Positions 1 to 8,314 of a DNA stretch of 64,000 bases are shown in pieces. The translations under genes and the position numbers were made by a program. Origin of the DNA: Colwellia sp. Arc7-D. Its GTDB lineage: Bacteria; Pseudomonadota; Gammaproteobacteria; Enterobacterales; Alteromonadaceae. The DNA is taken from positions 2,046,001 through 2,110,000 of the forward strand of contig NZ_CP028924.1 of assembly GCF_003061515.1 (NCBI RefSeq), written 5' to 3'. Within the stretch, counting starts at the first letter, position 1; each line of letters begins with the position of its first letter. Below the pieces are notes generated by a model. It searched no databases, was not told the DNA's origin, and was given only the letters and a program-made list of their open reading frames with translations.

Positions 1-480
1 GTTCAAGGCTTAACGCTAAATTTAAGACCAGAAGTTATTGATGGTGCCTACTATCATTATACCCATGGCTTGAAACTTCACGACGGTAATTGTCAGCGCA
101 TTGCCCATGGCCATCGCTCTAAAATTCATATCTATAAAAATGGTAAACGTTCATCAGCACTTGAAGAGGTGTGGAGTTTACGTTGGCAAGATATTTACCT
201 TGCCAGTGAAGCTGATCGTATAGCGCTAAGTGATTTAGAGTTATCTGAAGTAGCTCGTGCTAATTTGACACCCGATCACCAATTATTTTCTTACTATGCA
301 CCGCAAGGCCGATTTGATATTGCGGTACCAAGTAACATATTAGATGTGGTTGATTGCGATTCAACGGTGGAGTTACTTGCTGACTTTATTGTTCGACAAC
401 TTAAAAAGCAATCACCTAATGATGAATTTAAAGTTGTTGCATTTGAAGGTGTTGCAAAAGGTGCTATTGCTCATGGGTAA
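1..480 (+). CDS. 6-pyruvoyl-tetrahydropterin synthase / QueD-like protein, C-terminal part
   Basis: The reading frame is open from base 1, so the gene starts upstream of the window; about 159 codons are present. The visible part has the pterin-synthase hallmark HGH motif (in RIAHGHRSKI), preceded by a second metal-ligand-like context (YHYTHGL), and a C-terminal VVAFEGVAKGAIA stretch. Members of this fold bind zinc and act on dihydroneopterin triphosphate in queuosine or pterin synthesis. The part seen resembles the second half of the longer, duplicated gammaproteobacterial form, but the N-terminal half is missing, so the exact reaction is not assignable. The stop codon overlaps the start of the next gene (ATGGGTAA), suggesting translational coupling. 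Confidence 0.7.
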   Translation, partial: VQGLTLNLRPEVIDGAYYHYTHGLKLHDGNCQRIAHGHRSKIHIYKNGKRSSALEEVWSLRWQDIYLASEADRIALSDLELSEVARANLTPDHQLFSYYAPQGRFDIAVPSNILDVVDCDSTVELLADFIVRQLKKQSPNDEFKVVAFEGVAKGAIAHG

Positions 481-1312
481 ACACAGAACAATGTTATTAA
501 AGCTGTATATTGTATCTGGTTTGTTATTTGCAAATGTTGTATCAACACAAGCAGAAACCATATCAAGTGAACCGTTTTTTCAAGGTTCACTGATTGTGGG
601 TAAAACGAAGCCAGAAAACACAGTAACGTTAAATGGAAATAAAATTAAGGTTTCTAAGCAGGGCGATTATGCTTTGGGTTTTAGCCGAGATGAGAAAAAT
701 AACAGTGAGTTATTGATCATAAGCCCAAGTGGTGAAACTGAAAAGCGTTTACTAAAACCTTTAAAGCGAAATTATAACATTCAACGTGTGAATGGTATTT
801 CGAAAAAAATTATGAACCCCAACAAAAAAGCCATCAGCCGAGTTGGGGAAGATAATAAAAAAATTAGAGCTGCGCGCCAGGTTGATAGCGATTTAACGGC
901 ATTTTCTCAAGGCTTTATCGCGCCTATTGATGGCATAATTACCGGTGTATATGGTAGTCAACGTTATTATAATGGTGTACCTAAAACACCACATTATGGT
1001 TTAGATTATGCGGGTAAAAAAGGCGATCCGGTAAAATCTCCTGCAGACGGTAAAATATTAATGTATGTAGCTGACATGTTTTACTCGGGTGGTACTATGA
1101 TTATTGATCATGGACACGGCGTTACTTCAACATTTTTACACTTAAGCGATTCATACGTTAAAGAAGGTGATGATGTTAAGCAAGGTGAACTAATCGCAGC
1201 AGTAGGCGCAAGTGGCAGAGCAACAGGACCACATTTAGATTGGCGAGTTAACTGGTTCAACATGAGGTTAGACCCTGCATTGGTGCTAAAATTAAAACCT
1301 TCAAATTTATAA
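473..1312 (+). CDS. M23 family (LytM-type) metallopeptidase
   Basis: Predicted periplasmic murein endopeptidase of 279 residues. The start at 473 is chosen because the ATG overlaps the stop of the upstream gene and is preceded by AAAGG; a longer frame back to 344 only shadows the upstream gene. Residues 1-27 form a signal peptide ending near STQA. The C-terminal half carries the M23 zinc site: HYGLDYAG (first His and Asp ligands), then HGHGVTSTFLHLS and GPHLDWRVNW with the remaining histidines. The N-terminal domain resembles the beta-rich region usual in these proteins. It probably cuts peptidoglycan cross-links; all catalytic ligands appear present. Confidence 0.88.
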   Translation: MGKHRTMLLKLYIVSGLLFANVVSTQAETISSEPFFQGSLIVGKTKPENTVTLNGNKIKVSKQGDYALGFSRDEKNNSELLIISPSGETEKRLLKPLKRNYNIQRVNGISKKIMNPNKKAISRVGEDNKKIRAARQVDSDLTAFSQGFIAPIDGIITGVYGSQRYYNGVPKTPHYGLDYAGKKGDPVKSPADGKILMYVADMFYSGGTMIIDHGHGVTSTFLHLSDSYVKEGDDVKQGELIAAVGASGRATGPHLDWRVNWFNMRLDPALVLKLKPSNL

Positions 1313-1361
1313 GGTCTACTATTAGCTAAGTCGGTAATGAACAAGGTATGAAAGGCATAAC

Positions 1362-2117
1362 ATGAAAAACTTATTTATCATTTTTGTACTTATTATCAAC
1401 ATTACCGTCAATGCTAAAGAGTTACAGGTCGGTTGGGAACTCTGGTACCCATATCAATATCGAACTAGTCAACAAGATCTCGTGGGTTTAGATTTTGAAA
1501 TTTTTAATACTATTTTGGCTAAAGTTGGTTATGAAACCGCTTATACTGAATTACCGTGGAAACGACATCTACACTATATAAAATTAGGTGAATTGGATGT
1601 TGCTATGGGCGCGTCATATAGTGAAGAAAGGTTACACTATGCTATGTTTACACAAGCTTATAGGCAAGAAACAGTTAATCTATATGTCAGAAGTGGCCAA
1701 ACTAAAGCGATTAAATTAGACACTTTATCTGATCTTATAAATAGTGATTATATGATAGGGGTAGAGAGTGGATATTATTATGGAGAAGCGTACAAAGAAT
1801 TAATGAAAACCACTAATTTTCAAGAACATATCATTGAAGTTGTTGATATTGAAGAAAATGTAACATTACTGATGCAAGGTCATATTGATGGTTTTTTAGT
1901 TGACCCTGCCACCATTACAGCGTTCTCAAACAAATATCAAATGAACGGCGAATTTGAGCAGCATAAAATAACTATTTATCAATCAGGTATTCACTTCATG
2001 TTTAGTAAACATTCAGTAGACCCTAAAACGGTAAACATGATTGATGACGCAATTAGCGAGCTAAAAAAATCTGGTGAGTTAGACGCTATTATTAATAAAT
2101 GGAGTAAATTGCAGTAG
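1362..2117 (+). CDS. Periplasmic solute-binding protein, SBP_bac_3-like
   Basis: A 251-residue protein with a short signal peptide (MKNLFIIFVLIINITVNA). The mature part follows the amino-acid-binding SBP_bac_3 pattern: GWELWYPYQY at the start, LVGLDFEIFNTILAKVGY, WKRHLHYIKLGELDVAMG and a late GELDAIINKW. Proteins of this kind without neighbouring ABC permease genes are common in Alteromonadales and may bind ligands for sensing rather than transport. No permease or ATPase gene lies near, so the role and ligand are unknown. It follows the M23 gene by 49 bases and could be co-transcribed. Confidence 0.8.
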   Translation: MKNLFIIFVLIINITVNAKELQVGWELWYPYQYRTSQQDLVGLDFEIFNTILAKVGYETAYTELPWKRHLHYIKLGELDVAMGASYSEERLHYAMFTQAYRQETVNLYVRSGQTKAIKLDTLSDLINSDYMIGVESGYYYGEAYKELMKTTNFQEHIIEVVDIEENVTLLMQGHIDGFLVDPATITAFSNKYQMNGEFEQHKITIYQSGIHFMFSKHSVDPKTVNMIDDAISELKKSGELDAIINKWSKLQ

Positions 2118-2240
2118 TATTACGATGAGTCTCCTTTCAAAAAACCACCTAATTATATTGTCTGTTGTACTAAATAAAGCTTGAATATAACGCTTTAAAT
2201 TGCACATTATATCTTTTATAGAAACAGTATAGGAAAGCTA

Positions 2241-2555
2241 ATGGCAGGCGAATATCCAAGCAAGATAAAAACACTTCCACTATTTGACGGCAGGTTTGAC
2301 GCATATAAATTAGCGGCAAATGGCAGTGATGTGCTTTTTGCCTCTTACCCAGCAGGAACAGAAATACCACCTCATCAACACGACACGGATAACTATGGTG
2401 TGATAACGCGTGGCGAATTACAGTTGACTATGCAAGGTGAAACTCAACATATAAAAGTTGGGCAGTGGTACCATGTGCCCGCAAATGTCGATCACAGTGC
2501 TAAATTTAACGTCGTAACAGATGAAATTGAAATATGGTTTCACCCTGATGAATAA
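2241..2555 (+). CDS. Small cupin-domain protein
   Basis: A 104-residue single-domain cupin. The two cupin motifs are visible: PPHQHDTDNYGVITRGELQL, with His-His and a later acidic position, and the second half PANVDHSAKF with a histidine. The metal ligands look intact, so it probably binds a divalent metal. An AGGAAAG ribosome binding site precedes the ATG. Small cupins of this type are not functionally specific; it could be an anti-sigma-like, sugar-modifying or sensory cupin. It stands alone between the solute-binding protein and the convergent LysR gene. Confidence 0.75.
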   Translation: MAGEYPSKIKTLPLFDGRFDAYKLAANGSDVLFASYPAGTEIPPHQHDTDNYGVITRGELQLTMQGETQHIKVGQWYHVPANVDHSAKFNVVTDEIEIWFHPDE

Positions 2556-2618
2556 AAGTTAACTCCAGCTAAAAATAAAGCCAAAACTATTTACCTACAA
2601 ACAATACTTAACGTTAAC

Positions 2619-3518
2619 TTATGTATTTGAAGTTGTTTGAATAATCTGATTTCTGAGCCATTTGTTCGCTGGATCAAAGTCAACATTGTTATGCCAATAT
2701 AAATGAACGTCAATATCGTGCAAGCTTACAGGTAAAGGAAATATAACTAAATCAAGCACTTCACTATACATCTTCGCTGTTGTTTCAATCAGAGTTAATA
2801 ACATGTTGTTCTGAGCAATTACTTGGCAAGCAGAAAATGCATGTTGACACCTAAGACCAATCTTTCGCTGTAAACCCAATCGACCTAACTCAAAGTCTTC
2901 TATACTTGGCCCGATTGTGCGAGATGAAACTAAAACATGATCTTGGGATAGATAGGTATCTAAATCGAGTACAGACTTTACAATAGGGTGGTTCTTACGT
3001 ACTAGAACAACGAGTTTATTTTGATCTAATTGTGTATGTAAAATATTGTCACTAACGGGGACCAAAGTGTCTATCGCTAAATCAATATCACCACTGGCTA
3101 GTTTATTTTCTAATTCGCTGCGATTAACGCGTCGGCTACTTTGTAAATTGATTAAAGGGGCTTCTTTCTTTATTCGTTGCATCAGTGGCGGTAAAAATGA
3201 TGCCTCTAATCCACCATGAAGAGATATATTAAAGTTATTTCTAGAGACTAAAGGTTCAAATTGTCGAGATTGCGCCAAACAGACTTTTAATTGCTGTAAT
3301 GCTTCTCTAACGTCGGCAATAACATTGTTTGCTACAGGCGTTGGCCGCATTTCATTACCTTGACGAATAAATAAAGCATCATCAAAATTATGGCGAAGTT
3401 TGCTTAAAGAGTGACTCACTGCAGGCTGTGATAAGTTTAAAGCTGATGCCGCTTTAGTAATATTACCTTCACAATAAATGGCTTCAAATACCACAAATAA
3501 ATTTAAGTCTACCTTCAT
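2619..3518 (-). CDS. LysR-family transcriptional regulator
   Basis: A 299-residue LysR regulator. The N-terminal winged helix-turn-helix (residues about 3-60) has the typical ITKAASALNLSQPAVSHSLSKLR core; the rest is the periplasmic-binding-protein-like effector domain. Start is supported by GGAG seven bases upstream. It is transcribed away from the TonB-dependent receptor, with about 300 bases between, the usual arrangement for a LysR protein controlling its divergent neighbour. The class resembles NodD/LeuO-type regulators (long conserved MKVDLNLFVVFEAIY start). The inducer is unknown; a link to the downstream lipid catabolism locus is inference from position. Confidence 0.85.
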   Translation of the reverse strand: MKVDLNLFVVFEAIYCEGNITKAASALNLSQPAVSHSLSKLRHNFDDALFIRQGNEMRPTPVANNVIADVREALQQLKVCLAQSRQFEPLVSRNNFNISLHGGLEASFLPPLMQRIKKEAPLINLQSSRRVNRSELENKLASGDIDLAIDTLVPVSDNILHTQLDQNKLVVLVRKNHPIVKSVLDLDTYLSQDHVLVSSRTIGPSIEDFELGRLGLQRKIGLRCQHAFSACQVIAQNNMLLTLIETTAKMYSEVLDLVIFPLPVSLHDIDVHLYWHNNVDFDPANKWLRNQIIQTTSNT

Positions 3519-3599
3519 ACTATCTCCACTTTATTGATCAATTATCATTAAGCCCAGCAAGTTACAGTATGCATAATAAGAATAATACATTATTAAATC

Positions 3600-3618
3600 T
3601 ATTCATTTGTTTAATTTA
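3600..3618 (+). promoter_or_regulatory. Shared 19-base upstream motif, copy 1
   Basis: TATTCATTTGTTTAATTTA occurs here and again at 6562-6580 without a mismatch; a related copy is at 32461. All three lie upstream of genes for uptake or lipid catabolism. It could be a regulator site or part of a promoter. Confidence 0.4.
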
Positions 3619-3747
3619 ATTTCTACACTAGCATATAAAGTAGTACAAAAAATGTGCTGCACGCACCATGAGTATTTTATGTATGGTGCATAAGTACGGT
3701 TTATTCATTAAGGCTAAATCGGATTTAATAATAATTCATGCTCAAAC

Positions 3748-3775
3748 AATGTATTTGAGCAGGATGAAATACATT
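3748..3775. promoter_or_regulatory. Inverted repeat upstream of TonB receptor
   Basis: Nine-base perfect arms AATGTATTT and AAATACATT separated by ten bases, 45 bases before the receptor start. The left arm also lies within a second, smaller repeat (CTCAAA/TTTGAG). An operator or a 5' untranslated hairpin are both possible. Confidence 0.4.
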
Positions 3776-3819
3776 AAATATCTAAATATAGGTATTTAAA
3801 GTAATACTGGGGATTCAAG

Positions 3820-6267
3820 ATGAAACAAAGATTAACAACAAAGTATTTTAAAAAAACAATACTCGTTTCAGCAATGATCAGTGCAATCAGTGCTAACGCT
3901 GAACAAACAAACATACCTGCAAAAGATGATAGTGAAGATGTAGAAAGGATTATGATCACAGCATCTAAGCGACTGAAGGGTCTACAGGAGTCACCTGTTG
4001 CTGTTACCGTGGTGAGTAGCCAAGCTATTGAACAAGCAAAAATATTAGATATAAATGACTTACAAACGTTGGTGCCAACATTAAGAGTTACCCCCTTACA
4101 ACGTTCAACTAACACTAACTTTTCAATTCGTGGCTTTGGTAACGGTACTAATAATACCGGTATCGAACCGTCAGTAGGGGTTTTTATTGATGGCGTTTAT
4201 CGATCACGCGCTGCGGCTCAAATTGGTGATTTACCACGTTTACAACAAATAGAAGTACTCAGTGGTCCACAAAGTACCTTATTTGGTAAAAATGCTTCAG
4301 CAGGTGTGATCAGTGTTCGTACATTAGCTCCCTCTCATGATTTGCAAGGTAAAGTAGAGCTTGGCATTGGAAACTATAATCAACAATTAGCGAAAGGTTA
4401 TATTACAAATGGTATAACCGACGAGTTAGCTATCAGCCTGTCGGGTGGTTATAACAAACGAGATGGATATACCGACAGCGTTGTCGGGTTAAATGAAATT
4501 AACAATCGTGACCGTTGGAATATACGTGGGCAAGCATTATACGAACCAACCGATAATATAACATTACGATTTATTGCTGATTACAGCGAAATCGATGAAG
4601 CTTGTTGTACCGTTGCTGATGTTATAAACGGACCAACAACTGGCGCAGTACGTGCGTTAGGAGGCATTGTTTTAGAAGATACTAACCCTTTCTCTTATCA
4701 ATCATCACTTAATGTTGACCCGAATAATCAAGTTGAAGATGGTGGGGTATCATTACAAGTTGATGTCGATTTTGACCGTTACACTTTTACGTCTATTACA
4801 GCAATACGTAGCAACGATTCAAATTTTTACAATGACGTAGATTATACGTCTTTAGATATACTTCAAGAAGGTGGTCATACCGAAATTGATACCACAACAC
4901 AGGAGTTCCGTTTAACGTCGACGGCTACCCAAAGGCTAGAATGGATGGTAGGTGCCTATATTTTCACTGAAGATGTTGAAACTGGTGATACCTTATTTTA
5001 TGGCAATGATATCAGAAATTATTTTGATGTTTTAATGGCCGCTGGTGGAGCCGCTGGGTTATTAGGGGGAGTTGAAGGGGTATATGGACTTGAGCCTGGC
5101 ACTTTTTTTTCAAATCAATCATCAGTCAATTCAGAATTTAAGCAAGAAAATGACGCCTATTCTATATTTGCAAACTTTGATTATCATATTTCAGATGAAC
5201 TAACGGCTATTTTTGGTGTTAGCTTTACCAAAGATGAAAAAGAATTATCAATAAACCAAATAAATAGTGATGTACTTTCGGGTATTAATTTAGACACAGA
5301 TTTAACCGTATTCAACGTTCCTTTAACATTTATACCTACCTTAGCGCCTGCCATTCCAACATTAAAAAGTTTACAGTTTTTACCACCCATGTTGAATTTA
5401 CCGAATGCCGTTGAGCAGCACCGAACAGATGACAGTAAAACAACTTGGTCAATGCGCTTAGCTTATGAAGTGAACGATAATATAAATGTTTTTGCATCTG
5501 CAGCAACTGGTTTTAAAGCATCATCGTGGAACTTATCTAGAAATAGTAACCCGTTTGCCAGAGATCAGTCAGGTATAGATGCGGCAGGTATTGCGATGGC
5601 AAATCAAAATTATGGTGGCCGTTATGCATCCCCTGAAGAGTCAAAGGTTTATGAATTGGGTTTAAAAGCTCGATACAAAAAAGGGGCATTTAACATTACT
5701 TTGTTTGATCAAACTATTGAAGGCTTTCAGTCCTCAATATTCATTGGTACGGGCTATGTGTTAGCTAATGCGGGTAAACAAAGCACTAAAGGACTTGAAT
5801 TTGACGCGGCTTATAACCCGACAGAAAATTGGTCATTTACTTTAGCAGGAACATTTCTTGACCCTGTTTATGACGCTTTTGAAGGTGCATCAGGGCTAAC
5901 TGGCCCAGTAGATCTGTCAGGCGAAAAACCAGCGGGTATTCATGAACAAAGCATAACTGCGGGTATTACTTATAGTTATGAACTTGAAAATGGTGCATAT
6001 GGCTATGTAAGAACAGACTATTTATATGAGAGTGAGGTACATCTCGTTGAGAACGTACCAGAGTCTTTAACACGCGAAGTAAGTACTTTAAATGCTAGTG
6101 CAGGTTTGAATTTTGTAAATGGAGTTCACCTACAGGTGTGGGTACGAAATTTAAATAATGATGAATACTACTTATCAGCGTTCCCGCCACCTATTCAAGC
6201 AGGTAGCTTTAATGCGTACCCAAATCAGCCACGTACATTTGGTGCAACACTATCATATGAATTTTAA
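3820..6267 (+). CDS. TonB-dependent outer membrane receptor
   Basis: An 815-residue outer-membrane receptor. The signal peptide ends near ISANA (residue about 27), followed by a TonB-box-like segment (VERIMITASKR), the plug domain (residues about 50-165, with FSIRGFGNG, VGVFIDGVY and VEVLSGPQSTLFGKN-type plug motifs), and a beta-barrel ending in a terminal Phe (SYEF). It belongs to the CirA/FecA-like group abundant in marine gammaproteobacteria that import not only iron chelates but also lipids, terpenoids or aromatics. No siderophore genes are near, and a large acyl-CoA catabolism locus begins just downstream, so uptake of a hydrophobic carbon source is a reasonable inference. Confidence 0.9.
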   Translation: MKQRLTTKYFKKTILVSAMISAISANAEQTNIPAKDDSEDVERIMITASKRLKGLQESPVAVTVVSSQAIEQAKILDINDLQTLVPTLRVTPLQRSTNTNFSIRGFGNGTNNTGIEPSVGVFIDGVYRSRAAAQIGDLPRLQQIEVLSGPQSTLFGKNASAGVISVRTLAPSHDLQGKVELGIGNYNQQLAKGYITNGITDELAISLSGGYNKRDGYTDSVVGLNEINNRDRWNIRGQALYEPTDNITLRFIADYSEIDEACCTVADVINGPTTGAVRALGGIVLEDTNPFSYQSSLNVDPNNQVEDGGVSLQVDVDFDRYTFTSITAIRSNDSNFYNDVDYTSLDILQEGGHTEIDTTTQEFRLTSTATQRLEWMVGAYIFTEDVETGDTLFYGNDIRNYFDVLMAAGGAAGLLGGVEGVYGLEPGTFFSNQSSVNSEFKQENDAYSIFANFDYHISDELTAIFGVSFTKDEKELSINQINSDVLSGINLDTDLTVFNVPLTFIPTLAPAIPTLKSLQFLPPMLNLPNAVEQHRTDDSKTTWSMRLAYEVNDNINVFASAATGFKASSWNLSRNSNPFARDQSGIDAAGIAMANQNYGGRYASPEESKVYELGLKARYKKGAFNITLFDQTIEGFQSSIFIGTGYVLANAGKQSTKGLEFDAAYNPTENWSFTLAGTFLDPVYDAFEGASGLTGPVDLSGEKPAGIHEQSITAGITYSYELENGAYGYVRTDYLYESEVHLVENVPESLTREVSTLNASAGLNFVNGVHLQVWVRNLNNDEYYLSAFPPPIQAGSFNAYPNQPRTFGATLSYEF

Positions 6268-6286
6268 CTGAAAGTATGGAAATAAT

Positions 6287-6306
6287 AGGTTTACATATAA
6301 ACCTTT
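6287..6306 (+). terminator. Possible terminator after TonB receptor
   Basis: Short hairpin AGGTTTA-CATA-TAAACCT followed by only a few T residues, 20 bases after the receptor stop. Weak. Confidence 0.35.
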
Positions 6307-6345
6307 AAGTCATCTTTTATTAACATAAGTTAGTGTTGATTTTTT

Positions 6346-6394
6346 AGCAACAGTCTTGCTTTATTGTATTACATTGCCTAGCAAGGCTGTTGTT
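6346..6394. repeat. Inverted repeat in intergenic region
   Basis: Arms AACAGTCTTGCT (6349-6360) and AGCAAGGCTGTT (6380-6391) pair apart from one G-T wobble, with a 19-base loop. It has no T run, so it is more likely an RNA structure or binding site than a classical terminator. Confidence 0.4.
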
Positions 6395-6561
6395 AACTTA
6401 CAAAGTAAGTAGCAATAACATCAATAAAGTTCAAACAATAAATCACTTTATGTTTTATTTAATATTCAAGTTCATGTACCTGAATCTTATCTAAAGTGAG
6501 CAATCATCAACTAAAAATCTACATGGCATTATTCGTAATTTGAATAACAAGTTATAACAAC

Positions 6562-6580
6562 TATTCATTTGTTTAATTTA
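6562..6580 (+). promoter_or_regulatory. Shared 19-base upstream motif, copy 2
   Basis: Exact copy of the TATTCATTTGTTTAATTTA motif at 3600, here about 107 bases before a short reading frame and 153 bases before the histidine phosphatase gene that opens the catabolic locus. Confidence 0.45.
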
Positions 6581-6668
6581 TAGGGTGCGATTAACATGGG
6601 TTTATAGGCTGATGTTAGTTCATCACATCATTTCTTTAAATCATGTTATGCATGTTGGAGAATCGCAA

Positions 6669-6728
6669 ATGAAAGTAGTTAAGTTTTTTACATTTACTAA
6701 TCCTCCATTATCTATGGCGATGGATTAG
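6669..6728 (+). CDS. Possible 19-residue leader peptide
   Basis: A short frame, MKVVKFFTFTNPPLSMAMD, with a good GGAG site nine bases upstream, ending four bases before the start of the histidine phosphatase gene. That downstream gene has no clear ribosome binding site of its own, so translation of this short frame could feed ribosomes into it. No regulatory codon run is obvious. It may also be chance. Confidence 0.3.
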   Translation: MKVVKFFTFTNPPLSMAMD

Positions 6729-6732
6729 TCTT

Positions 6733-7455
6733 ATGTCAGCTATTTATCTTATTCGTCATGGGCAAGCATCGTTTGGTAAAGCTGATTATGATCAACTGTC
6801 TGCTAAAGGCATTAGTCAATCTGAGTTATTGGGTAAATTTTGGCAAGCAATGTCAGCACCTAATAAAGTTTTTACTGGTGACTTACTACGCCATGAGCAA
6901 ACACTGAAAAATTTCTTACAAGGTTATCAAGGCAATCATCCTTCTACGGTTTTACATTCTGGATTTAATGAATTTAATCATGTCGATATGCTAACGCGAT
7001 ATGATGCCCAATGGAAAGATTTTGCTGCCATTGCCGCTAAATACAATCAACAACCTGACGCGAATAAAATATTCCAAAAAGAGTTTTCACTTGCGCTTAA
7101 ACGTTGGGTTAGCGGTAAGTATGATAGCGATTACATTGAAAGCTGGTCACAATTTAAAAAGCGGTGCATTGCTGCGCTACAAGATGTTGTGCACCAAGAA
7201 CTCTTTATTAAAAAAAACGCTGAGAATCTTAACCCAGCTAAAAATATTTGTATCTTTACATCAGGTGGCACTATCTCGGTACTTGTTCAGCACATTCTCG
7301 GCCTATCAGATGAAAATACACTCGCAGTTATTCAACAATTACGTAATACAGGCGTAACTAAATTATTTTATTCAAAAAATAAACTCACTCTTGATTATTT
7401 AAATAATTATGCTCATTTAACCCAAGCGGGTGCAGACTGGGTAACGTTTAGATAA
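6733..7455 (+). CDS. Histidine phosphatase family protein
   Basis: A 240-residue member of the phosphoglycerate-mutase-like histidine phosphatase superfamily. The catalytic YLIRHGQASFG motif (RHG, phosphohistidine) is at residues 5-15; the second half has FTSGGTISVLVQH where the usual second catalytic His position lies in a degenerate context (SGGT rather than SHGG). This form of the family is often found inside acyl-CoA dehydrogenase/APH gene clusters of proteobacteria, where the substrate is unknown. It heads the co-directional catabolic locus and is followed by an SDR gene after 38 bases. Confidence 0.82.
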   Translation: MSAIYLIRHGQASFGKADYDQLSAKGISQSELLGKFWQAMSAPNKVFTGDLLRHEQTLKNFLQGYQGNHPSTVLHSGFNEFNHVDMLTRYDAQWKDFAAIAAKYNQQPDANKIFQKEFSLALKRWVSGKYDSDYIESWSQFKKRCIAALQDVVHQELFIKKNAENLNPAKNICIFTSGGTISVLVQHILGLSDENTLAVIQQLRNTGVTKLFYSKNKLTLDYLNNYAHLTQAGADWVTFR

Positions 7456-7493
7456 ACATAGATCACAAGAAATTTATAAATAGGAAGATAGAT

Positions 7494-8261
7494 ATGAGTA
7501 CCAATTTATTCGATTTAACGGGCAAAGTTGCTTTAGTTACTGGCGCAAGCAGAGGCATTGGCGAGCATATTGCAAAATTACTCGCGCAAAACGGCGCCCA
7601 CGTTATTGTATCTAGTCGTAAAGTTGAGGGTTGCCAAGCTATTGTTGAGCAGATAATTGCCGAAGGTGGCAGTGCACAAGCTATTGCATGTCATATTGGC
7701 GAGCTAGATCAAATAGAAGCTATCTTTGAACAAATCTCATCAGAGCACGGTAAGTTAGATATTTTAGTCAACAATGCGGCAGCAAATCCCTATTTTGGTC
7801 ATGTACTTGATACTGATTTATCTGCATTTCAAAAAACAGTCGACGTTAATATTCGTGGTTACTTTTTTATGTCGACTTTAGGCGCTAAATTAATGAAGAA
7901 AAATGCAGGTGGCGCAATCGTTAATGTTGCATCTATCAATGGTGTTATACCTGGCGATTATCAAGGTATCTATTCGATAACCAAAGCTGCTGTTATCTCT
8001 ATGACTAAAACCTTTGCTAAAGAATGTGCACAATTTAATATTCGCGTTAACGCATTACTGCCTGGTGGCACAGATACTAAATTTGCCTCAACGTTAGTTA
8101 ATAATCCTAAAATACTTAACCAAATGCTACAACATGTTCCGATGAATCGTGTAGCTCAACCTGAAGAAATGGCAGGCACAGTTTTGTATTTGGTGTCTAA
8201 TGCTTCGAGCTACACCACAGGTACGGCCATTAATGTTGATGGCGGTTATTTAATCGGTTAA
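7494..8261 (+). CDS. SDR family oxidoreductase
   Basis: A 255-residue classical short-chain dehydrogenase. It has the Rossmann motif TGASRGIG (residues about 17-24), NNAA, the catalytic Ser in NVASINGV, and the YSITK catalytic Tyr-Lys pair; the C-terminal GTAINVDGGYLIG is typical of the FabG/glucose-dehydrogenase-like group. It probably oxidises a hydroxy-acyl or alcohol substrate with NAD(P). The place in the locus, between the phosphatase and the flavin reductase, fits a role in acyl-chain catabolism; the substrate is not known. Confidence 0.88.
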   Translation: MSTNLFDLTGKVALVTGASRGIGEHIAKLLAQNGAHVIVSSRKVEGCQAIVEQIIAEGGSAQAIACHIGELDQIEAIFEQISSEHGKLDILVNNAAANPYFGHVLDTDLSAFQKTVDVNIRGYFFMSTLGAKLMKKNAGGAIVNVASINGVIPGDYQGIYSITKAAVISMTKTFAKECAQFNIRVNALLPGGTDTKFASTLVNNPKILNQMLQHVPMNRVAQPEEMAGTVLYLVSNASSYTTGTAINVDGGYLIG

Positions 8262-8314
8262 TTGTTGTACCCGTGGTATAGCAAATCAGTAAATATAAGA
8301 GTTCAGGAACAATT

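Larger units (their letters stand above)
3519..3819. promoter_or_regulatory. Divergent control region between LysR gene and TonB receptor
   Basis: Three hundred non-coding bases. Two signals stand out: a TATTCATTTGTTTAATTTA motif at 3600-3618 that is repeated exactly upstream of the gene at 6733, and an inverted repeat AATGTATTT/AAATACATT at 3748-3756 and 3767-3775. A GGGGATTC ribosome binding site precedes the receptor start. Promoters were not assigned with confidence. Confidence 0.5.

Noticed and set aside
344..472. N-terminal extension of the M23 peptidase frame back to 344
   Set aside because: It overlaps the pterin-synthase-like gene in another frame and lies before the signal peptide; ATG at 473 fits better.
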